This document shows positions 24,788 to 34,048 of a DNA stretch of 49,324 nucleotides, piece by piece. The stretch spans positions 1 to 49,324 of the forward strand of contig JACXUT010000004.1 in the NCBI GenBank assembly GCA_014763765.1, written 5' to 3'. A program made the position numbers and the translations under genes. This DNA is from Micrococcales bacterium. GTDB lineage: Bacteria; Actinomycetota; Actinomycetes; Actinomycetales; Cellulomonadaceae. How positions within the stretch are numbered: position 1 is the stretch's first letter; each line of letters starts with the position of its first letter. The notes under the pieces are model-generated. The model was given only the letters and a program-made list of their open reading frames with translations. It did no database searches and had not been told where the DNA came from.

Positions 24788-24809
24788 TCGGACGTGCTGG
24801 TCGAACCTG

Positions 24810-24882
24810 TGCCCTCGATAGGATTCGAACCTACGACCTTCTGCTCCGGAGGCAGACGCTCTATCCACTGAGCTACGAGGGC
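24810..24882 (-). tRNA. tRNA-Arg (anticodon CCG)
   Basis: 73 bases. On the minus strand the seven-base acceptor stem GCCCTCG/CGAGGGC, the D-arm TAGCTCAGTGGATAGAGC, the anticodon stem TCTGC/GCAGA with loop CTCCGGA (anticodon CCG, at plus 24847-24849) and the T-arm GGTTCGAATCC are all present. The discriminator base is A and no CCA is encoded. Confidence 0.97.
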
Positions 24883-24938
24883 GTGCGCGCGGCCGTCGGA
24901 CCGGCGCGGTGCACGAGACTACCAGGCCGCGGGCGGTG

Positions 24939-25592
24939 TCAGTCCTCGCCGAGGAGTCCCGACAGGTACGTCGCGGTCTCGTCGACGGCGCGGCTGTCGT
25001 CGCCGGCGGCGATGGCCTCGACGAGGCCGTCGTGGTGGTCGCCGTCCTGGAGCACCTGCGCGAAGTTGAACCGGATGTTGTCGGTGATCGCGTCGATGAG
25101 GTTCTCGTACAGCGACAGCAGCACGGGGTTGCGGGCGGCGCGGGCGATGGCCCGGTGCAGCGCGAGGTCGGCGGAGACCATGCGGTCGAGCTGGCCGGAC
25201 CGCCACGCCTCGGCGCGGGCGTCGCGCAGCGCGGTGATGGTGGCGACGTCGGCGGTGGTGCGGCGGCGGGCGGCGAGGCGGGCGGCCTCGACCTCCAGGC
25301 TGCGGCGCACCTCGATGACGTCGCGCTGGCGGGCGTCGGCGATCTGCCGGCCCATGCTGACCGCGAGCTCGGACGCCGACAGCACGTAGGTGCCGGAGCC
25401 CTGACGGCGCTCGACCAGACCGGCGTGCACGAGCGACTGGACGGCCTCACGCACGGTGTTGCGGCCGACGCCGAGCATCTCGACCAGCGCGGGCTCCGGG
25501 GGGATGCGGGTGCCGACGCGCCACTCGCCGGAGGTGATCCGTGCCCGGAGCTGGGCCACCGTCGCGTCGATGAGGCCGGTGCGTCGCGTCAT
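24939..25592 (-). CDS. GntR family (FadR subfamily) transcriptional regulator
   Basis: 217 residues. N-terminal winged helix (~5-70: IPPEPALVEMLGVGRNTVREAVQSLVHAGLVERRQGSGTYV) and a C-terminal all-helical FCD ligand domain (~85-210, with Asp/His metal-site residues such as DLALHRAIARAARN). It is divergent from the MFS permease at 25698, a common actinobacterial pairing that suggests it controls uptake of a carboxylate-like or related ligand. The start ATG 25592 gives the conserved N-terminus. Confidence 0.9.
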   Translation of the reverse strand: MTRRTGLIDATVAQLRARITSGEWRVGTRIPPEPALVEMLGVGRNTVREAVQSLVHAGLVERRQGSGTYVLSASELAVSMGRQIADARQRDVIEVRRSLEVEAARLAARRRTTADVATITALRDARAEAWRSGQLDRMVSADLALHRAIARAARNPVLLSLYENLIDAITDNIRFNFAQVLQDGDHHDGLVEAIAAGDDSRAVDETATYLSGLLGED

Positions 25593-25697
25593 GCGGGGTA
25601 GTCTCCCTGGTCAGTTGTGCCGCGATTCAACACGAAGCCGGCACCCGTCCGCCAGCGCCCACCGCCGCGCGCCCTCCGCTCCCGCTCCTGAGGTCGC
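25593..25697. promoter_or_regulatory. Divergent intergenic region, GntR / MFS
   Basis: 105 bases with an AT-richer centre (25607-25640). It contains CTGGTCAG (25609-25616) and TTGTGC...CAACAC, which could be part of a GntR operator. I could not fix a clear -35/-10 pair for either direction. Confidence 0.35.
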
Positions 25698-26966
25698 ATG
25701 CCGTCTGCCTCCGCTCCTGTGGGTCCTGCCGCGCCGTGGCGGGGTCGCCGCGTCGTCCTGCTCGGCGTCGTCCTCGTCGCGCTCAACCTGCGCATCGCGG
25801 TCGCGTCCGTGTCGCCCATCCTCGACCTGGTGCGCGCGGACGTGGCGCTGTCCGCCACGGAGGCCGGGCTGCTCGGCACCATCCCGGTGGTGTCGTTCGC
25901 GGCGTTCGGCTCGGTGACGCCGCTGCTCGCCCGCCGCATCGGCCTGGAGCCGCTGCTGGTCCTCGCCATGCTGCTGTCGGCGACGGGCGAGGTGGTGCGC
26001 TCGGGCACGTCGACGTCGACGGGGTTCCTGGCGTGGTCGGTGATCGCGCTCGCCGGCATGGGCATGGGCAACGTCCTGCTGCCGCCGGTGGTGAAGCGCT
26101 ACTTCCCGGACCGCATCGGCGTGGTGACGTCCGTGTACTCGGTGACGATGACGTTCAGCACGGCCCTGCCGGCGCTGCTCGCGGTCCCCGTGGCGGAGCG
26201 GCTCGGGTGGCGGGCGTCGCTGTCGGTGTGGTCGGCGGTCGGGGTCGTCGCCGCGCTGCCGTGGCTGGTGGTGATCGTGCGGTCCGCCGCCGCGCGGGCC
26301 GAGCTCGGCGGGCTCCTGCGGCGCGCACCGGCGACGACGCCCGCGCTGACGTCCCGGCACCGCTCCGGCGGGCGGGTCTGGCGCAGCCCCCTCGCGTGGG
26401 GGATGGCGCTGACGTTCGCCATGAACTCGCTGGACTCCTACGCGATGTTCGCCTGGCTGCCGCAGATCCTCGTGGACGGCGGCACGTCGCCGCACGCGGC
26501 GGGGGTGTGGCTGTCGGTGTTCGCGATCCTCGGGCTGCCGCCCGCGCTCGTCGCGCCGATCGCCGCGTCGCGGATGCGGAACCCCATCGGCCTCGTCGTG
26601 TTCTTCGTCGCGTGCTTCATGGCGTCCTACCTCGGCCTGCTGCTCGCACCCGGCGGCCCGGTGTGGCTGTGGATCCTGCTGGGCGGCTTCGGTCCCGGGG
26701 CGTTCCCCGTCCTGCTCGCGCTCATCAACCTGCGGACGCGGACGTCCGCCGGGGCGGCGTCGCTGTCCGGCTTCACGCAGGGCGTCGGCTACGCGATCGC
26801 CGGCACCGGCCCGCTGCTGATGGGCGTGCTCTACGACGCGACGGGCACCTGGACGGCGTCGCTGCTGTTCCTCATGGGGACGCTCGTGGTCCTGGTGGCG
26901 GCGGCGACCGTCGCCTGCCGGCCCGGGATGCTCGAGGACTCGTGGGGGCCGCGGGCCCGGGGCTGA
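25698..26966 (+). CDS. CynX/NimT family MFS permease
   Basis: 422 residues with 12 hydrophobic segments. The N-terminal block GVVLVALNLRIAVASVSPIL, followed by LGTIPVVSFAAFGSVTPLLARRIG, is typical of the CynX/NimT cyanate-permease branch. Other marks are NVLLPPVVKRYFPDRIGVVTSVYS and, in the second half, LSGFTQGVGYAIAGTGPLLMGVLYDATG. It likely carries a small organic or inorganic anion or drug; the substrate is unknown. Divergent from the GntR regulator. Confidence 0.9.
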   Translation: MPSASAPVGPAAPWRGRRVVLLGVVLVALNLRIAVASVSPILDLVRADVALSATEAGLLGTIPVVSFAAFGSVTPLLARRIGLEPLLVLAMLLSATGEVVRSGTSTSTGFLAWSVIALAGMGMGNVLLPPVVKRYFPDRIGVVTSVYSVTMTFSTALPALLAVPVAERLGWRASLSVWSAVGVVAALPWLVVIVRSAAARAELGGLLRRAPATTPALTSRHRSGGRVWRSPLAWGMALTFAMNSLDSYAMFAWLPQILVDGGTSPHAAGVWLSVFAILGLPPALVAPIAASRMRNPIGLVVFFVACFMASYLGLLLAPGGPVWLWILLGGFGPGAFPVLLALINLRTRTSAGAASLSGFTQGVGYAIAGTGPLLMGVLYDATGTWTASLLFLMGTLVVLVAAATVACRPGMLEDSWGPRARG

Positions 26967-27038
26967 CCGCCGGGTCCTCCCCAGCGGCCGCGGCCGTGCG
27001 GGCTGTGGACGACGGACGGGGCAGCGCCGGGGCGTCGC

Positions 27039-27044
27039 TACGCT
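27039..27044 (+). promoter_or_regulatory. -10 box for a leaderless argS transcript
   Basis: TACGCT ends six bases before the GTG of argS, and no ribosome-binding site is visible. This is the arrangement seen for leaderless genes in Actinobacteria. No clear -35. Confidence 0.45.
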
Positions 27045-27050
27045 TGTCCG

Positions 27051-28730
27051 GTGACCCCCGCTGAGCTCTCCGAGTCCCTGCGCGCCGCCCTCGCGGGCGC
27101 CGTCGCCGACGGGACCTTCGCCCTCGACGCCGCCGACCTGCCCGCGACCGTGCACGTGGAGCGACCCCGGCAGCGCGAGCACGGCGACTGGGCGACCAAC
27201 GTGGCGCTGCAGCTCGCGAAGAAGGCCGGCACCAACCCGCGGGCCTTCGCCGAGGAGCTCGCCCGCCGGCTCGCGGACGCTCCCGGGATCGCGAAGGTCG
27301 ACGTCGCCGGTCCCGGCTTCCTCAACATCACGCTCGACACCGCCGCCGCGGGCGAGCTCGCGCGCTCGGTCGTCGAGGCCGGCACGGGGTACGGCCGCAA
27401 CGAGACGCTGACCGGGCAGAGCATCAACCTGGAGTTCGTCTCCGCCAACCCGACCGGCCCGATCCACATCGGCGGCGTGCGGTGGGCCGCCGTCGGCGAC
27501 AGCCTGGCCCGCGTCCTGGAGGCGTCCGGCGCCCGCGTCGGCCGCGAGTACTACTTCAACGACCACGGCGCGCAGATCGACCGGTTCGCGCGCTCGCTGC
27601 TCGCCCGCGCCCGCGGCGAGGAGGCGCCGGAGGACGGCTACGGCGGCCAGTACATCGCCGACATCGCCGACGCCGTCATCGCGCAGGCCGCCGAGGCCGG
27701 CGAGCCCGACCCCCGCACGCTGCCCGACGCGGAGGCTCAGGAGGCGTTCCGGTCCCGGGGCGTGGACCTGATGTTCGCGGAGATCAAGAAGTCGCTGCAC
27801 GACTTCGGCGTCGACTTCGACGTCTACTTCCACGAGGACACGCTGCACGAGAACGGCGCGGTCGACCGGGCCGTGGCGCGCCTGCGCGAGCTCGGGCACG
27901 TCTACGAGGCCGACGGTGCCACGTGGCTGCGCACCACCGACTTCGGCGACGACAAGGACCGCGTCATCATCAAGTCCGACGGGGACGCCGCCTACATCGC
28001 CGGCGACCTCGCGTACTACCTGGACAAGCGTGAGCGCGGCTTCGACCGCGTCATCATCATGCTGGGCGCCGACCACCACGGGTACATCGGCCGGATGATG
28101 GCGATGTGCGCCGCGTTCGGCGACACCCCGCACGTCAACCTCGAGATCCTCATCGGGCAGCTGGTGAACCTCGTCAAGGACGGCACCCCGGTCCGGATGA
28201 GCAAGCGCGCGGGCACGGTCGTCACCATCGAGGACCTGGTCGAGGCCGTGGGCGTCGACGCGGCGCGCTACTCGCTGGCGCGGTCGTCGGCGGACTCCTC
28301 GATCGACCTCGACCTGGACCTGCTGAGCCGGGCGACCAACGAGAACCCCGTCTACTACGTGCAGTACGCGCACGCCCGCACCTGCTCGGTCGCCCGCAAC
28401 GCCGCGGACGCCGGCGTGCGCCGGGAGGACGGCTTCGACGCCTCGCTGCTCGACCACGAGACCGAGTCCCTGCTGCTCGGACGGATCGCGGAGATGCCGC
28501 GCGTCGTCGCGCAGGCCGCCGAGCTGCGCGAGCCGCACCGTGTCGCCCGCTACCTGGAGGAGGTCGCCGGGGCGTACCAGAAGTGGTACGAGCAGCGCCG
28601 CGTCCTGCCGTTCGGCGACGAGCCGGTCTCCGACGTGCACCGCACCCGGCTCTGGCTGAACGACGCGACCCGGCAGGTGCTCGCGAACGGCCTGGGGCTG
28701 CTCGGGGTGAGCGCGCCGGAGCGGATGTGA
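27051..28730 (+). CDS. argS: Arginyl-tRNA synthetase
   Basis: 559 residues, class I synthetase charging tRNA-Arg. N-terminal ArgRS-specific domain (~1-105), then [18 protein letters not shown] with the HIGH-equivalent HIGG at 139-142, the YYFNDHGAQ block, the KMSKS-equivalent MSKR at 383-386, and the C-terminal anticodon-binding DALR helical domain. The GTG start is supported by full-length alignment of the N-terminal domain and by the upstream -10 box. It overlaps lysA (GTGA). First gene of the conserved argS-lysA-hom-thrC-thrB cluster. Confidence 0.97.
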   Translation: MTPAELSESLRAALAGAVADGTFALDAADLPATVHVERPRQREHGDWATNVALQLAKKAGTNPRAFAEELARRLADAPGIAKVDVAGPGFLNITLDTAAAGELARSVVEAGTGYGRNETLTGQSINLEFVSANPTGPIHIGGVRWAAVGDSLARVLEASGARVGREYYFNDHGAQIDRFARSLLARARGEEAPEDGYGGQYIADIADAVIAQAAEAGEPDPRTLPDAEAQEAFRSRGVDLMFAEIKKSLHDFGVDFDVYFHEDTLHENGAVDRAVARLRELGHVYEADGATWLRTTDFGDDKDRVIIKSDGDAAYIAGDLAYYLDKRERGFDRVIIMLGADHHGYIGRMMAMCAAFGDTPHVNLEILIGQLVNLVKDGTPVRMSKRAGTVVTIEDLVEAVGVDAARYSLARSSADSSIDLDLDLLSRATNENPVYYVQYAHARTCSVARNAADAGVRREDGFDASLLDHETESLLLGRIAEMPRVVAQAAELREPHRVARYLEEVAGAYQKWYEQRRVLPFGDEPVSDVHRTRLWLNDATRQVLANGLGLLGVSAPERM

Positions 28731-30190
28731 CCGCCCACCCCGGCTCGGAGGCGGCCGCGGCCGACGCCGCGGCGCGCGACGCGGTGGCGGGTGCCGGGAC
28801 CGACGGCGCCCCCGGGTCCGGCGCGCTGGGGCTGCCGTGGCCGGCGCACGCCGTGCGGGGCGCCGACGGCGCCGTGCGCGTCGCGGGCGTCGACCTGCGC
28901 GACCTCGCCGCCGAGCAGGGCACGCCGGCCTACGTCCTGGACGAGGCCGCGTTCCGGTCCCGCGCGCGGGGGGTTCGCACCGCGTTCGAGAAGGCGTTCG
29001 GGCACCTCGGCGCGGGCGTCGACGTGTACTACGCGGGCAAGGCGTTCCTGTCGGTGGCCGTGGCCCGCTGGGCGCACGAGGAGGGCCTGCGCGTCGACAC
29101 GTCCACGGGTGGCGAGCTCGCGGTCGCGCTGCGCGCCGGCGTCCCGGGCGCGGACATCGGCCTGCACGGCAACAACAAGTCGGACGCGGAGATCGCCCGG
29201 GCGCTCGACGCCGGGGTCGGGCGGATCATCGTCGACTCGCTCGGGGAGCTGGACCGCCTCGTCGCGGCCGTGCGGGAGCGCACCGCGGACGGTGCCGAGC
29301 CCGCGCCCGCCCCGGTCATGGTGCGCATCACCACCGGCGTCCACGCGGGCGGCCACGAGTACATCTCGACCGCGCACGAGGACCAGAAGTTCGGCCTGTC
29401 CGTCGCGACCGCCGCCGACGGCACCAGCCCCGCGATGACCGCCCTCGAGCGGGTCGTCGCGGCGCCGGAGCTCCGGCTGCTCGGCATCCATTCCCACATC
29501 GGCTCGCAGATCCTCGACCCCGAGGGCTTCGCGGTCGCCGCGGGCGCGGTATTGCGGCTGCGCGCCGAGCTCGCCGCCCGCACCGGGTACCTCGCACCGG
29601 AGGTCGACCTCGGCGGCGGCTTCGGCATCGCGTACCTGCCGGGGGAGGTGCCCCTGGACCCCGAGCGCATCGCGAAGGACCTCGCCACGACGGTCGACGC
29701 CACCTGCGCCGAGCTCGGCACGCCGGTGCCGCGGCTGTCGTTCGAGCCCGGCCGCGCGATCGTCGGCCCGACCACGCTGACGCTCTACACGGTCGGGACG
29801 GTCAAGCCCGTCACGCTCGAGGACGGACGGGTCCGGCTGTACGTCTCCGTCGACGGCGGCATGAGCGACAACATCCGGCCCGCCCTGTACGGCGCGCCGT
29901 ACCACGCGGCGGTCGTCTCCCGGACGGGCGCGGCGCGGACCGTCCTGGCGCGGGTGGTGGGCAAGCACTGCGAGAGCGGCGACATCGTCGTGCACGAGGT
30001 GCAGCTGCCGGCCGACGTCGCGCCCGGGGACCTGCTGGCCGTCGCCGCCACCGGTGCGTACGGTCGCTCGATGGCGTCCAACTACAACCACGTCCCGCGC
30101 CCGCCCGTCGTGGCGGTGCGCGACGGCGCCACCCGGGTGCTGGTCCGGCGCGAGACCGAGGACGACCTGCTGGCGCTCGACCTGGGCTGA
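28727..30190 (+). CDS. lysA: Diaminopimelate decarboxylase
   Basis: 487 residues; PLP-dependent final step of lysine synthesis (meso-diaminopimelate to L-lysine). The PLP lysine is Lys105 in YYAGKAFLS. Further marks are [40 protein letters not shown] (active-site Cys) and [12 protein letters not shown]. The first ~45 residues are an Ala/Gly-rich extension before the conserved domain. The GTG start overlaps the argS stop (GTGA). Confidence 0.97.
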   Translation: MTAHPGSEAAAADAAARDAVAGAGTDGAPGSGALGLPWPAHAVRGADGAVRVAGVDLRDLAAEQGTPAYVLDEAAFRSRARGVRTAFEKAFGHLGAGVDVYYAGKAFLSVAVARWAHEEGLRVDTSTGGELAVALRAGVPGADIGLHGNNKSDAEIARALDAGVGRIIVDSLGELDRLVAAVRERTADGAEPAPAPVMVRITTGVHAGGHEYISTAHEDQKFGLSVATAADGTSPAMTALERVVAAPELRLLGIHSHIGSQILDPEGFAVAAGAVLRLRAELAARTGYLAPEVDLGGGFGIAYLPGEVPLDPERIAKDLATTVDATCAELGTPVPRLSFEPGRAIVGPTTLTLYTVGTVKPVTLEDGRVRLYVSVDGGMSDNIRPALYGAPYHAAVVSRTGAARTVLARVVGKHCESGDIVVHEVQLPADVAPGDLLAVAATGAYGRSMASNYNHVPRPPVVAVRDGATRVLVRRETEDDLLALDLG

Positions 30191-30228
30191 GCGGCCGGCG
30201 CCCCGCCCGGCGGCCGGCGACCCGCCCG
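30191..30228. repeat. Two 19-bp tandem repeats after lysA
   Basis: Two 19-base units (GCGGCCGGCGCCCCGCCCG, 30191-30209; the same with one change, 30210-30228) begin immediately after the lysA stop, followed by a degenerate third. They are very GC-rich and self-complementary in part, so they may fold as an RNA 3' end. Confidence 0.7.
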
Positions 30229-30284
30229 GCGCCCGCGCCCCGCCCAGGGTGTGGATGCGCCCCCGGCGCGCACGGCACGGCCCC

Positions 30285-30290
30285 TATCCT
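30285..30290 (+). promoter_or_regulatory. -10 box candidate for hom-thrC-thrB
   Basis: TATCCT in an otherwise GC-only stretch, 80 bases before the hom GTG. There is no convincing -35. The 180-base gap after lysA makes a separate promoter likely. Confidence 0.4.
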
Positions 30291-30370
30291 GGGGCTCGTC
30301 CCGGCGGCGACGCCCCGGGACGCACCCCACCAGGCCCGGGGCACCCGGGCGTGATCGAGAGGCGCACGCG

Positions 30371-31726
30371 GTGACAGCACGCGACGAGACCGTCGGACCC
30401 GCCACGCCCGCCGCCGGCGACCGTCCCGCCGTGCGGGTCGCGCTGCTCGGCTGCGGCGTCGTCGGCACGGAGGTCGTGCGGCTGCTCACGACGCAGGGCG
30501 CCGACCTGGCCGCGCGGGTCGGGGCGCCGCTGGAGCTCGTCGGCATCGCGGTGCGGGACGTCGACGCCGAGCGCGACCCGGTCGTCGACCGCGCGCTGCT
30601 CACCTCCGACGCCGAGGGGCTCGTCGCGAAGGCCGACGTCGTGGTCGAGGTGGTGGGCGGCATCGAACCCGCGCGCTCCCTGCTGCTGCGCGCCGTCGAG
30701 CACGGCGCCGCGGTCGTCACCGCGAACAAGGCGCTGCTCGCCCAGGACGGCCCGACGCTGTACGCGGCGGCGGACGCGGCAGGCGTGGACCTGTACTTCG
30801 AGGCCGCCGTCGCCGGCGCGATCCCCCTGGTCCGGCCGGTGCGCGAGTCGCTGACCGGGGACCGCGTCCAGCGGGTGCTCGGCATCGTCAACGGCACCAC
30901 CAACTACGTGCTCGACCGGATGGCCGCGGACGGCCTGGACCTCGACGCGGCCGTGGCGGAGGCGCAGGCCCTGGGGTACGCGGAGGCCGACCCGACCGCC
31001 GACGTCGAGGGCTACGACGCCGCCGCGAAGGCCGCCATCCTCGCGTCGCTGGCGTTCCACACGCGGGTCTCGCTCGACGACGTCGACCGGCAGGGCATCA
31101 CGGGCGTCACCGCCGACGACGTGGCCTGGGCCGGTCGCACGGGCCACGTCATCAAGCTGCTCGCGATCGCCGAGCGCCGCACCGGCGAGGACGGCCGCGA
31201 GGGCGTGCAGGCGCGCGTGCACCCCGCGCTCGTGCCGCTGTCCCACCCCCTCGCCGGCGTCCGGGGGGCGTTCAACGCGGTGTTCGTCGAGGCCGAGGCC
31301 GCGGGCGAGCTCATGTTCTACGGCCGCGGCGCCGGCGGCGCCCCGACGGCGAGCGCCGTGCTCGGCGACGTCGTCTCGGCGGCCCGGCACCGGGTGCACG
31401 GCGGCCGCGGCCCGGCGGAGTCCTGGTACGCGGACCTGCCGGTGCTGCCGGCGCAGTCCGCCCGCACCCGCTACCAGGTGCGGCTCGAGGTCGACGACCG
31501 CCCCGGCGTGCTGGCCCAGGTCTCCGCGGTGCTGGCGGAGCACGGCGTCTCGATCGAGGCGGTCCGGCAGTCGCCCGCGGACGCCGACGCCACGCCGGGC
31601 GTCGCCCGCCTGGTCATCACCACGCACGAGGCGCCGGAGGCCGCGCTGGCCGCGACCGTCGCCGCGATCGGCGGCCTGGACTCCGTCCGCGAGGTCGTCT
31701 CCGTCCTGCGAGTCGAGGGAGCCTGA
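30371..31726 (+). CDS. hom: Homoserine dehydrogenase
   Basis: 451 residues; reduces aspartate semialdehyde to homoserine with NAD(P)H. The Rossmann motif LLGCGVVG (Gly27, Gly29, Gly32) opens the cofactor domain. The catalytic domain has [25 protein letters not shown] and [25 protein letters not shown]-terminal ACT domain (~366-451: [21 protein letters not shown]) is the usual site for threonine feedback in this monofunctional class. GTG 30371 has GAGAGG upstream. Its stop TGA shares one base with the thrC ATG. Confidence 0.97.
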   Translation: MTARDETVGPATPAAGDRPAVRVALLGCGVVGTEVVRLLTTQGADLAARVGAPLELVGIAVRDVDAERDPVVDRALLTSDAEGLVAKADVVVEVVGGIEPARSLLLRAVEHGAAVVTANKALLAQDGPTLYAAADAAGVDLYFEAAVAGAIPLVRPVRESLTGDRVQRVLGIVNGTTNYVLDRMAADGLDLDAAVAEAQALGYAEADPTADVEGYDAAAKAAILASLAFHTRVSLDDVDRQGITGVTADDVAWAGRTGHVIKLLAIAERRTGEDGREGVQARVHPALVPLSHPLAGVRGAFNAVFVEAEAAGELMFYGRGAGGAPTASAVLGDVVSAARHRVHGGRGPAESWYADLPVLPAQSARTRYQVRLEVDDRPGVLAQVSAVLAEHGVSIEAVRQSPADADATPGVARLVITTHEAPEAALAATVAAIGGLDSVREVVSVLRVEGA

Positions 31727-32817
31727 TGGCACAGCAGTGGCGCGGCGTCATCCGCGAGTACGCGGACCGCCTGCCCGCGCACGTCCAGGAGCACGTCGTC
31801 ACGCTCGGCGAGGGCGGCACGCCGCTCGTCGCCGCGCCGGCGCTGTCCGCGCTCACGGGGGCGGAGGTGTTCGTCAAGGTCGAGGGCATGAACCCCACGG
31901 GCTCCTTCAAGGACCGCGGCATGACGACGGCGATCTCCGCGGCCGCCGGGCGCGGCGCGCGCGCCGTCGTGTGCGCGTCGACGGGCAACACGTCGGCGTC
32001 GGCCGCGGCGTACGCCACCGCCGCGGGCATGGTCTGCGCGGTGCTCGTGCCGGACGGCAAGATCGCGATGGGCAAGCTCAGCCAGGCCGTCGCGCACGGC
32101 GCGAAGCTGCTGCAGGTCGACGGCAACTTCGACGACTGCCTCGTCGCGGCCCGCAAGCTCGCGGAGGCGTACCCGGTCGAGCTCGTGAACTCCGTGAACC
32201 CCGACCGCATCGAGGGGCAGAAGACCGGCGCGTTCGAGATCGTCGACGCCCTCGGCGACGCCCCGGACATCCACGCGCTGCCGGTCGGCAACGCCGGCAA
32301 CATCACCGCCTACTGGAAGGGCTTCCGCGAGTACGCGGGGCTCGACGCCGGCGCGGACCTGCCCGCGGTCGCCACCCACACGCCGGCGATGTGGGGCTTC
32401 CAGGCCGCCGGCGCCGCGCCGATCGTGCGCGGCTACCCGGTGACGGAGCCCGAGACGATCGCCACGGCGATCCGCATCGGCAACCCGGCCTCCTGGGTGC
32501 AGGCGGAGGCGGCGCGCGACCTGTCGGGCGGCCTCATCGAGGCGGTCACGGACGACGAGATCCTCGCCGCCCACCGCGTCCTGTCCTCCCAGGTCGGCGT
32601 GTTCGTCGAGCCGGCGTCCGCGGCCGGTGTCGCCGGCATCCTGCGCCTGGCGGGAGAGGGCCGCGTGCCGGCGGGGTCGCGCATCGTCGTGACGGTCACC
32701 GGCCACGGGCTGAAGGACCCGCAGTGGGCGCTGCGCACCGCGGACGGCGGCGAGGTCGAGACCACCCGCGTGCGACCCGACGTGGTCGAGATCGCCGCGG
32801 CGCTCGGCCTGGGCTGA
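31726..32817 (+). CDS. thrC: Threonine synthase
   Basis: 363 residues; PLP enzyme converting O-phosphohomoserine to threonine. The PLP lysine is Lys62 in [10 protein letters not shown]. Phosphate-binding [13 protein letters not shown] and substrate-loop [15 protein letters not shown] are present. It is the short, bacterial type, without the long N-terminal domain of plant enzymes. It overlaps hom by one base and is followed five bases later by thrB. Confidence 0.97.
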   Translation: MAQQWRGVIREYADRLPAHVQEHVVTLGEGGTPLVAAPALSALTGAEVFVKVEGMNPTGSFKDRGMTTAISAAAGRGARAVVCASTGNTSASAAAYATAAGMVCAVLVPDGKIAMGKLSQAVAHGAKLLQVDGNFDDCLVAARKLAEAYPVELVNSVNPDRIEGQKTGAFEIVDALGDAPDIHALPVGNAGNITAYWKGFREYAGLDAGADLPAVATHTPAMWGFQAAGAAPIVRGYPVTEPETIATAIRIGNPASWVQAEAARDLSGGLIEAVTDDEILAAHRVLSSQVGVFVEPASAAGVAGILRLAGEGRVPAGSRIVVTVTGHGLKDPQWALRTADGGEVETTRVRPDVVEIAAALGLG

Positions 32818-32822
32818 CGACC

Positions 32823-33779
32823 GTGCGACTGGGTGCGGACCGGGCGCGCGTGCGCGTGCCGGCGACGAGCGCGAACCTCGGGCCGGGGTTCGACGCGCTG
32901 GGCCTGGCGCTCGCCCTGCACGACGACGTCGAGGTGCGGGCGCTGGGCTCCGCCGAGGTGGTCGTGGACGTCGTGGGGGAGGGCGAGCAGGAGGTCCCGT
33001 CGGGCGAGGACCACCTCGTGGTGCGGGCGCTGCGTCACGCGCTCGACCACGTCGGGGCGCCGCAGACCGGACTGCACCTGACGTGCCGCAACCGGATCCC
33101 GCACGGCCGGGGCCTCGGCTCGTCCGCCGGCGCGGTCGTCGCGGGCCTGCTCGCCGCTCGGGCCCTGGTCGCCGAGCCGGAGTCGCTCGACGACGACGTC
33201 GTCCTCGCGCTCGCGACGGAGCTCGAGGGCCACCCGGACAACGCCGCGCCCGCGCTGCTGGGCGGGGCGACCGTCGCGTGGTGCGACGACGCCGCCGCCG
33301 GGGGAGCGGTGCACGCGGCGCGGCTCCCGGTCGACCCCTCGATCGCCCCCGTCGTCGTCGTCCCCGGCACGCGCCTGGCGACCTCCCACGCGCGCGGCGT
33401 GCTGCCGGCGACGGTCCCGCACGGCGACGCGGCGTTCCAGGCCGGGCGGTCCGCGCTGCTGGTCGAGGCGCTCGGGCGCCGGCCGGACCTGCTGCTGCCC
33501 GCCACCGAGGACCGCCTGCACCAGGGCTACCGGCGCCCGGTGATGCGGGAGAGCATGGCGCTCGTCGACGCGCTGCGGGCCCGGGACGTGGCCGCCGTCG
33601 TGTCCGGCGCCGGCCCGACGGTGCTGGTGCTGGCGCGCTCCGAGGCGGGTCCCGGGACGCCGGCGGCGACCGACGCGGACGCGGCGCTGGCCGCCGTGTT
33701 CGGCGGCTCGATGGGCGGCTGGCGCATCGTGCGGCTGGCGATCGACACCGACGGTGCGACGTGGCGGAGACTGCCCTGA
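32823..33779 (+). CDS. thrB: Homoserine kinase
   Basis: 318 residues, GHMP kinase family. VPATSANLGPGFDALGLAL at the N-terminus, the ATP-binding PHGRGLGSSAGAVV near residue 94, and VSGAGPTVLVLA near the C-terminus match the family's three motifs. It phosphorylates homoserine for ThrC. GTG 32823 lies five bases after the thrC stop and gives the conserved N-terminus; any ribosome-binding site lies inside thrC. Confidence 0.96.
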   Translation: MRLGADRARVRVPATSANLGPGFDALGLALALHDDVEVRALGSAEVVVDVVGEGEQEVPSGEDHLVVRALRHALDHVGAPQTGLHLTCRNRIPHGRGLGSSAGAVVAGLLAARALVAEPESLDDDVVLALATELEGHPDNAAPALLGGATVAWCDDAAAGGAVHAARLPVDPSIAPVVVVPGTRLATSHARGVLPATVPHGDAAFQAGRSALLVEALGRRPDLLLPATEDRLHQGYRRPVMRESMALVDALRARDVAAVVSGAGPTVLVLARSEAGPGTPAATDADAALAAVFGGSMGGWRIVRLAIDTDGATWRRLP

Positions 33780-34048
33780 CGGCACCTCCCCGGTGGTATG
33801 CTGGCGCCGTTCCCCGGACTTCGTCCTGATATCCGCTCAGCCTCATTCGGGTGCAGCGCCGCGCGTGCCAGCGCCCCGAAGGCACGGGTCCCATGAGATC
33901 CGAGACCGGGAACGCACCAGCCCACCGACGTCGACGCTTCCGCGCGACCGGTGAGGCCCCACCGACGCGACGGCCCCGACCCGAGGGCTGGACGCAGACC
34001 GCGCCCCGACGGAGGGTGGCGGTCCCCGACGAGGGGGAAGGGTCCTTC
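33776..34048 (+). promoter_or_regulatory. rho promoter and long 5' leader
   Basis: CTGACG (33776-33781) and TATGCT (33797-33802), 15 bases apart, form a plausible promoter overlapping the thrB stop. They are followed by a ~240-base leader before the rho GTG. The leader can fold (TTCGGG at 33846-33851 with CCCGAA at 33875-33880) and contains an in-frame ATG at 33893. Long leaders allow Rho to control its own synthesis in other bacteria; that is inferred here. Confidence 0.45.

Noticed and set aside
24810..24882. tRNA-Arg as an attachment site of an integrated element
   Set aside because: I found no integrase gene and no visible repeat of the tRNA 3' end within the window.
30191..30370. Riboswitch or attenuator leader before hom
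   Set aside because: The segment is GC repeats with a possible promoter. No leader peptide with Thr/Ile codons, T-box or known riboswitch core was seen.
33893..34048. rho starting at the in-frame ATG 33893
   Set aside because: The added 52 residues are Arg-rich and unlike Rho N-termini. GTG 34049 has a purine-rich ribosome-binding site and the conserved domain follows. Kept as an alternative in the annotation.
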